Assembly: GCF_000188695.1 (NCBI RefSeq)
Contig: NW_004754917.1
Coordinates: 818,705 to 829,777, forward strand
Reading direction: 5' to 3'
Length of the DNA stretch: 11,073 nucleotides
Source: Salpingoeca rosetta
Taxonomy: Eukaryota > Opisthokonta > Choanoflagellata > Craspedida > Salpingoecidae
The notes beneath the pieces are model-generated. The model searched no databases, was not told the DNA's origin, and saw nothing but the letters and a program-made list of their open reading frames with translations. The position numbers and the translations under genes are program-made. How positions within the stretch are numbered: position 1 is the stretch's first letter; the number at the start of each line of letters is the position of its first letter. This document shows positions 1-11,073 of this stretch, in pieces.

Positions 1-1148
1 AACAGCTGGTCTTCTGCACTCGCACCAGTCGCACGTGTCTCGCCTGCTTCATCGTTCTCCTCCTCCACCTCCTTCTGCACTGCAGCGGTGGTGGTGGTGG
101 TGGTGCCGAGCCCCGTCACGGCCTTGAATGTCATTGCTGTCGTTGCTGTTGCTGTCGTTGCTGTTGCTGCTGTGGATTGGGCTGCCCGCTTGTTGGGCGC
201 CGCCTCCTGCGCGTGCCGCTGCTTCCTCTCCTGCTTCTCCTGCTGCTGCTGCTGCTGTTGCTGTTGCGCGTGCTTGTGGCCCTTGACGAGGTACCAGCGC
301 GCATACTCCGAGATGGCGCGATGTGCAAACAGGTACTGTACTTCCGTCTGCACAAATGCCATGCGCTGCCGCCTGTTCTCGTCAATCAACTTGACCAGGT
401 CCACGCTCTGCCCGCGCTCAATGGCGCCAAACGCCTGATCAATGCACACGAAGCATCCCGTTCGCCCCACGCCAGCGCTGCAGTGCACGACTGCCGGGGA
501 GCGGAAGCGGTCCGCCTTGCTGCGGTGCTTGCGCACGGCGAAAACAAGTTTGAGCACGTTGGCGGTGAACATCTTGCCGTCCTTTGTCGGCACACCGCGG
601 TCGGGCCACGTGTTGTACCAAAAGTGCATGGTGCGGTGCGTCTCGCCGTTGTGTGTGAGCTGGAGCTCGTTGCGCACAAACCCTGCGTCCTGCTCCCGCG
701 CAAGCAGCTTCACGTGGATGCCGTCGTGCTCCACCTCTTCGCCCACGTTGTGCGGCCAGTACTGCTCGCACTTGGTGCGCCCGGCCTCCACAAGGTTCGT
801 CACCATCACCACTGCGGAGCTGCGGTGCTCGAAGATCATGCGCAGGAAAGCGTGCTTCGTGGCCGGCAACGGGCCCTGCGCCGCAATGTAGTGGCGGGCG
901 TTGCCGTTGGCGCCCTTGACGTAGTTGGCGTTGATGTACTCCGTTGCCTCATCGCCATTCACGACAGAGAGCTTCACCCTGCTCTCTGGTGCCGGGAGGA
1001 TGTCGAAGTAGCGGTTGACGATCCGCCCGCGGCCGTACTCGGGCAACGCCTCGGGCTTCACGCGTCGGAAGTCGAGCCGGTTGAACGTGGCCGCATCCAC
1101 GCGGCTCATGACCTGGGCCACCGACTTGCTTCCCCCTGGCGCTGTCAT
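1..1148 (-). CDS. Classical protein tyrosine phosphatase, C-terminus cut by window edge
   Basis: The enzyme removes phosphate from phosphotyrosine in proteins through a cysteinyl-phosphate intermediate. I translated the minus strand from the ATG at 1148-1146 and the frame stays open to the window edge (382 residues). Seen: a pTyr-recognition loop (NRYFDILP, residues 45-52), YINANY (71-76), the WPD loop (WPDRGVP, general acid Asp183), the P-loop HCSAGVGRTG (nucleophile Cys223, Arg229) and the Q-loop QTEVQY (Gln267). All catalytic residues are present, so it is probably active. The PTP domain spans about residues 20-285. It is followed by nine glutamines (295-303), a Lys/Glu/Gln-rich stretch, Thr/Ala repeats and six threonines. 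No membrane segment or second PTP domain is visible. The start has A at -3 and is the first in-frame ATG after a TGA at 1295-1293. The frame between them is an open Thr/Ser-rich repeat, so an upstream exon cannot be excluded. Subfamily not assigned. Confidence 0.93.
   Translation of the reverse strand, partial: MTAPGGSKSVAQVMSRVDAATFNRLDFRRVKPEALPEYGRGRIVNRYFDILPAPESRVKLSVVNGDEATEYINANYVKGANGNARHYIAAQGPLPATKHAFLRMIFEHRSSAVVMVTNLVEAGRTKCEQYWPHNVGEEVEHDGIHVKLLAREQDAGFVRNELQLTHNGETHRTMHFWYNTWPDRGVPTKDGKMFTANVLKLVFAVRKHRSKADRFRSPAVVHCSAGVGRTGCFVCIDQAFGAIERGQSVDLVKLIDENRRQRMAFVQTEVQYLFAHRAISEYARWYLVKGHKHAQQQQQQQQQEKQERKQRHAQEAAPNKRAAQSTAATATTATATTAMTFKAVTGLGTTTTTTAAVQKEVEEENDEAGETRATGASAEDQL
240..266 (-). 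repeat. CAG/CAA repeat encoding nine glutamines in the phosphatase tail
   Basis: On the minus strand this reads CAA CAG CAA followed by six CAG codons, immediately after the catalytic domain. The CAA interruptions lie at the 5' end only, leaving a pure run of six CAG. The tract is in frame, so length changes would alter the tail without breaking the protein. Confidence 0.9.
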
Positions 1149-1154
1149 ACTAGT

Positions 1155-1265
1155 AGTGGTTGTGCTTGAGGTAGTGGTGGTTGGGGTGGTGGTGGTAGAG
1201 GTGGTGGTGGTAGAGGTGGTGGTGGTGGTGGTGGTGGTAGAGGTGGTGGTAGAGGTGGTGGTGAT
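1155..1265. repeat. GGT/ACC trinucleotide repeat
   Basis: An imperfect GGT repeat, interrupted by AGA, AGT and TGG triplets, ends a few bases upstream of the phosphatase ATG. All three minus-strand frames are open across it, encoding Thr/Ser-, Pro- or His-rich sequence. Long open frames here therefore reflect the repeat and are not evidence of coding. Confidence 0.9.
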
Positions 1266-1983
1266 GGATGGTGGGGAAAATAATGCCTCTGTTCAACGAA
1301 TGTGGCAAGTGGTTGATGGTTGGTGGTGGTTTGATGGGTGGTTGGTTGTGATGTGAATGAGACAGAGAAGGGCAAGCGCCACAGAGGCAAGGGCAAGTGA
1401 TGCAAGGGTAATCGATGCAAGCAAGGACAATTAATGTGAGGCAAGCGCTTTCCAAGAACGGTGGTGGGAAAGCGAGCTCGTGGGTGTGATACGACATTTG
1501 ACAGACAACGCCACCACAAAGCGGGAAGACGTGACACGACGGTGCTGTGCTTGACTTACAGCTTACAGCAAGGCCCAGTAATGTCGTGCTGAAATGAAGG
1601 AAAACTGCAATGATCTGGCGAGAAGGAGTAGGTCACTCCTGTTGTGTGAATGTGCGTGCAATTGCGTTTTGAGTGGGGGGGGAGTGTGAGTGCGCGCAAT
1701 CAATCGTGAGTGCGTGCAATCGTGTGCACGTCAGTGAGTATGAGCGGGAAGCGAGTGCGTGGGAGCGTGCGACGAAGTGAGGAGAGGCTAATCGATTCCA
1801 GGAATCCAAACCAAAACAACACGCACAACAACAACACAAAGAGCGATGAGCAGAATCGGGCGCACCGCCACCTTGGTTGAAGAGAAATGGTGGGCATCTT
1901 TCGTTGATCTTCTACAACGAAGCTCAAGGGGAGCAAAAGGTCAGCCAGTGCGGCGTTTGGGTGGGTGTTGCGCACTTGCTTAG

Positions 1984-3795
<1,812 letters not shown>

Positions 3796-3827
3796 TGCAG
3801 CAACACCTGTGTGAGCATCGAGATGTG

Positions 3828-3835
3828 ACACGTAC

Positions 3836-3895
<60 letters not shown>

Positions 3896-3900
3896 GTGTG

Positions 3901-3939
<39 letters not shown>

Positions 3940-3956
3940 GTGTGTGTGTGTGTGTA
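3828..3956. repeat. 129-bp alternating purine-pyrimidine GT tract
   Basis: A GT repeat starts 32 bases after the lyase stop codon. Every interruption, including ACGTACGCGTG at the left end and single C-for-T changes at 3891, 3907 and 3935, keeps strict purine-pyrimidine alternation. Such sequence can adopt Z-DNA under negative supercoiling. Confidence 0.92.
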
Positions 3957-3964
3957 GTGCAGTG

Positions 3965-4051
3965 TCGTTTGTCTTCTACTTTCGTGTTTGTAGTTGTGTG
4001 TGTGTGTGTGTCGTGTCGTGTGTCTCCTACTTTTATGTTTGTAGTTGTGTG
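3965..4051. repeat. Diverged direct duplication of 36 bp
   Basis: Bases 3965-4000 and 4016-4051 match at 32 of 36 positions, 51 bases apart. Both contain TGTTTGTAGTTGTGTG. It lies in the probable lyase 3' UTR; no function can be read from it. Confidence 0.75.
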
Positions 4052-4400
4052 CAGTTGTGCGTCAACATTGTGCATATGTCGAAGGGTGCCTGAGTGTGCA
4101 CTTTGTCTCCTCTTGCGTATGTGGCCCCATTTGCTTTCGAGTAGTGTATCATTTACTTGCTTCAATAGACCATCGCAACAACAAGATAGACCGGCTATCG
4201 ATTGCGCGGCGATGCAGAAGGGGAAAGTGGGCAACAGGGTGACAATGGCACGCTCAGCATGCGCACGGCCGCCACACAGGAGTGGAAGCATGTGAAGTTC
4301 AAAACGTAGAGGAAACAGATGCTACGCACGAGAAGGAAGAGCACTGGAACGCGGATAACACCCGAGCGTGCCTTTCAAGACAGTCACGTACGTACTGACA

Positions 4401-4481
4401 GACACACACACGCTTCTACAACACACACACACACACACACACACACACTATCACACGCACATGCACACACACACACACACA

Positions 4482-4550
<69 letters not shown>
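4401..4550. repeat. Composite CA then CT dinucleotide tract
   Basis: CA repeats (4401-4484) pass directly into a CT repeat (4484-4550) of about 67 bp. The CT part is a homopurine-homopyrimidine mirror repeat able to form triplex DNA. Read from the minus strand it is a GA repeat beginning about 11 bases after the small gene's stop codon, so it is likely in that gene's 3' UTR. Confidence 0.9.
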
Positions 4551-4561
4551 CCAATTTGCAC

Positions 4562-5321
4562 TCATGCTGGCGGCCGCAACGAGAAGGTTGGTCCTCGCTG
4601 TGCTTTTGCGGCTTCAACCACCTTTTTGCGGTGCTCTCGATATCGCTGCCTGCGCTCTTCCTTGTACTTCTTCAGCCGTTCCACCTCCTTTGCCGGGTCC
4701 TGTTTGGCATGTTCCCACCGCAGCGTTGGGTTCTTCTCCAGCATTCGAATCCGCTCCAGCTCCTGCACAAAGGAAAGGGCAGCGATGGAGAGTGAGAACG
4801 AACGAAGGATTGTGCGTGTGCGTATGCAAGTGAGTGTGCGTGTGCGTATGCGAGTGAGTGTGCACGTGTGTGCGCGTATGTGTGTGCATACGTGTATGGG
4901 TGCGTGTGTGTGTGTGTGCTGTTGGGTAAAAAGAAGATGTGTCGGATGAAAACAAAAGCAAAAGCAAAAGCACATCGTACAATGGTGATTGGGTTCTTGG
5001 CTGGGGCCTTCTTCTTGTTCTTCTTCTTTGCTTTTGGGCTCGTGCCCCCGCCGCCACCGGCACTGCTACTCGACGCTTCTACACATTGATGTGCATGTGA
5101 TGTGTATGTGATGTGCATATGTCAAATTCAAAAAAAAATGACTCCAATCACACCTTATCCGCGCAGACTCGCATACAAACGAACACCTGCAAACACACAC
5201 ATACACATGTCACACATACACACATGTACACACGTGAGACACCACACACGACACACATGTACGCACTCTTCTTCTTCTTGTCCTGCTTCTTCTTGGAGTG
5301 CTTCTTGGACTCGTCCCCCAT
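4562..5321 (-). CDS. Small lysine-rich protein of unknown function, three exons
   Basis: I do not recognise this protein. The model is exon 1 5321-5267, exon 2 5078-4981 and exon 3 4762-4562, encoding 117 residues. The three exons join in frame (phases 1 and 0) with donors GTGCGT and GTACGA and acceptors TGTGTAG and TTGTGCAG. The ATG at 5321 has A at -3 and G at +4. Residues 1-45 are very lysine-rich with a Ser/Gly patch (SSSSAGGGGG), likely disordered. From NPITI onward comes a charged, probably helical segment containing ELERIRMLEKNP, RWEHAKQDPAKEVERLKKYK and EERRQRYREHRKKV, ending GPTFSLRPPA. Its composition suggests a basic, possibly RNA-binding or cytoskeletal protein, but this is only a guess. 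It is divergent from DHX16 with 216 bp between start codons, so co-expression is possible. Exon 3 looks most clearly coding; exon 1 is the least certain. Confidence 0.7.
4763..4980 (-). other. Second intron of the small lysine-rich gene
   Basis: Donor ATT|GTACGA (minus strand) and acceptor TTTGTGCAG|GAG, 218 bp, phase 0. In the sense direction the middle and 3' part are CA-rich, followed by a pyrimidine-rich stretch before the acceptor. Confidence 0.72.
5079..5266 (-). other. First intron of the small lysine-rich gene
   Basis: Donor GTGCGT and acceptor TGTGTAG, 188 bp, phase 1. In the sense direction the first half is TG-rich and the last 45 bases are CACAT-rich with a T8 run between them. 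The alternative donor GTACAT three bases further in would bring a TAG into frame soon after the junction, so GTGCGT is preferred. Confidence 0.68.
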
Positions 5322-5537
5322 CTTTGTTGGGAGCGGTGGAAACAGTCGATCGTCGTTGGGAAGTGACCGCCGTCTGCAACAGCATAAACCGCATTTCTCT
5401 CCACCTCTATCGACTGAATTCAGTCGAATCGATACCACCAGCACACAACAGAGACGAGAAGCGGAAGCGGAGAACGTTCCACTCGCACACTCACATCACA
5501 CGCTCGCACGCTTCACATCACACCACACACAGCCACG
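5322..5537. promoter_or_regulatory. Bidirectional promoter between the small gene and DHX16
   Basis: Only 216 bp separate the two divergent start codons, so both 5' UTRs and core promoters must share it unless an upstream non-coding exon exists. No TATA box is visible. CAGTCGA occurs at 5343-5349 and 5421-5427, the second forming half of a palindrome. The DHX16-proximal side is CACA-rich, a likely 5' UTR. Confidence 0.65.
5410..5427. promoter_or_regulatory. Perfect 18-bp palindrome in the shared promoter
   Basis: TCGACTGAATTCAGTCGA is its own reverse complement over all 18 bases and lies about 11 bp from the midpoint between the two start codons. It is a candidate binding site for a dimeric factor acting in both directions. 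A third half-site lies at 5343-5349. Confidence 0.55.
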
Positions 5538-10987
<5,450 letters not shown>

Positions 10988-11073
10988 GTATTCTACGTGT
11001 GCCGTGGCAATCATCCCTGTGCACCTCTCACGTAGCTCCCACACCACACATCACCTGCCTTCTGTCTCTCTCT

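Larger units (their letters stand above)
3796..4561. other. Convergent intergenic region, 3' ends of two genes
   Basis: The lyase (plus) and the small gene (minus) end facing each other 766 bases apart. The space holds a long GT tract, a diverged 36-bp duplication and a CA/CT tract. I see no AATAAA signal and no credible gene; the long frames here come from dinucleotide repeats. Confidence 0.7.

Noticed and set aside
177..1169. A 330-codon plus-strand frame opposite the phosphatase
   Set aside because: It is the complement of a verified PTP coding frame, with high GC and leucine/valine-rich composition expected of an antisense shadow.

Overview
This is a eukaryotic nuclear window. Two genes have well-supported spliceosomal introns with GT donors and AG acceptors, a third shorter gene has two, and start contexts are Kozak-like. 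Microsatellites fill the introns and intergenic spaces, while the exons are GC-rich and repeat-poor. Dense short introns (about 140-350 bp), short intergenic distances, a classical tyrosine phosphatase and a DHX16-type helicase suggest a compact-genome protist near animals, such as a choanoflagellate. That placement is an inference from gene content and style; no sequence here proves it.

Layout, left to right. (1) Minus strand, 1148 to beyond base 1: a classical protein tyrosine phosphatase with a polyQ and Thr/Ala-rich tail, cut by the window edge. (2) 1149-2148: about 1 kb of divergent intergenic DNA with an ACC/GGT repeat, small repeated motifs and a CA-rich minisatellite just before the next gene. 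(3) Plus strand, 2149-3795: an adenylosuccinate lyase of the Escherichia coli PurB type, one intron, complete. (4) 3796-4561: convergent intergenic DNA with a 129-bp alternating purine-pyrimidine tract and a composite CA/CT tract. (5) Minus strand, 5321-4562: a small three-exon gene for a 117-residue lysine-rich protein I do not recognise. (6) 5322-5537: a 216-bp bidirectional promoter with a perfect 18-bp palindrome. (7) Plus strand, 5538 to beyond the window: the spliceosomal DEAH helicase DHX16/Prp2. Fourteen exons are visible (701 residues), ending before motif VI.

The four genes do not form a pathway: signalling, purine synthesis, an unknown small protein and pre-mRNA splicing. I do not see a new defence, mobile or biosynthetic system. 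The main points of interest are the bacterial-type PurB; the unknown small gene sharing a promoter with DHX16; intronic repeats whose polarity (GT near donors, CA near acceptors) appears to follow transcription direction on both strands; a donor consensus with a conserved +5 G but frequent G or C at +3; and a DHX16 intron with two nested splice solutions that both keep the frame.
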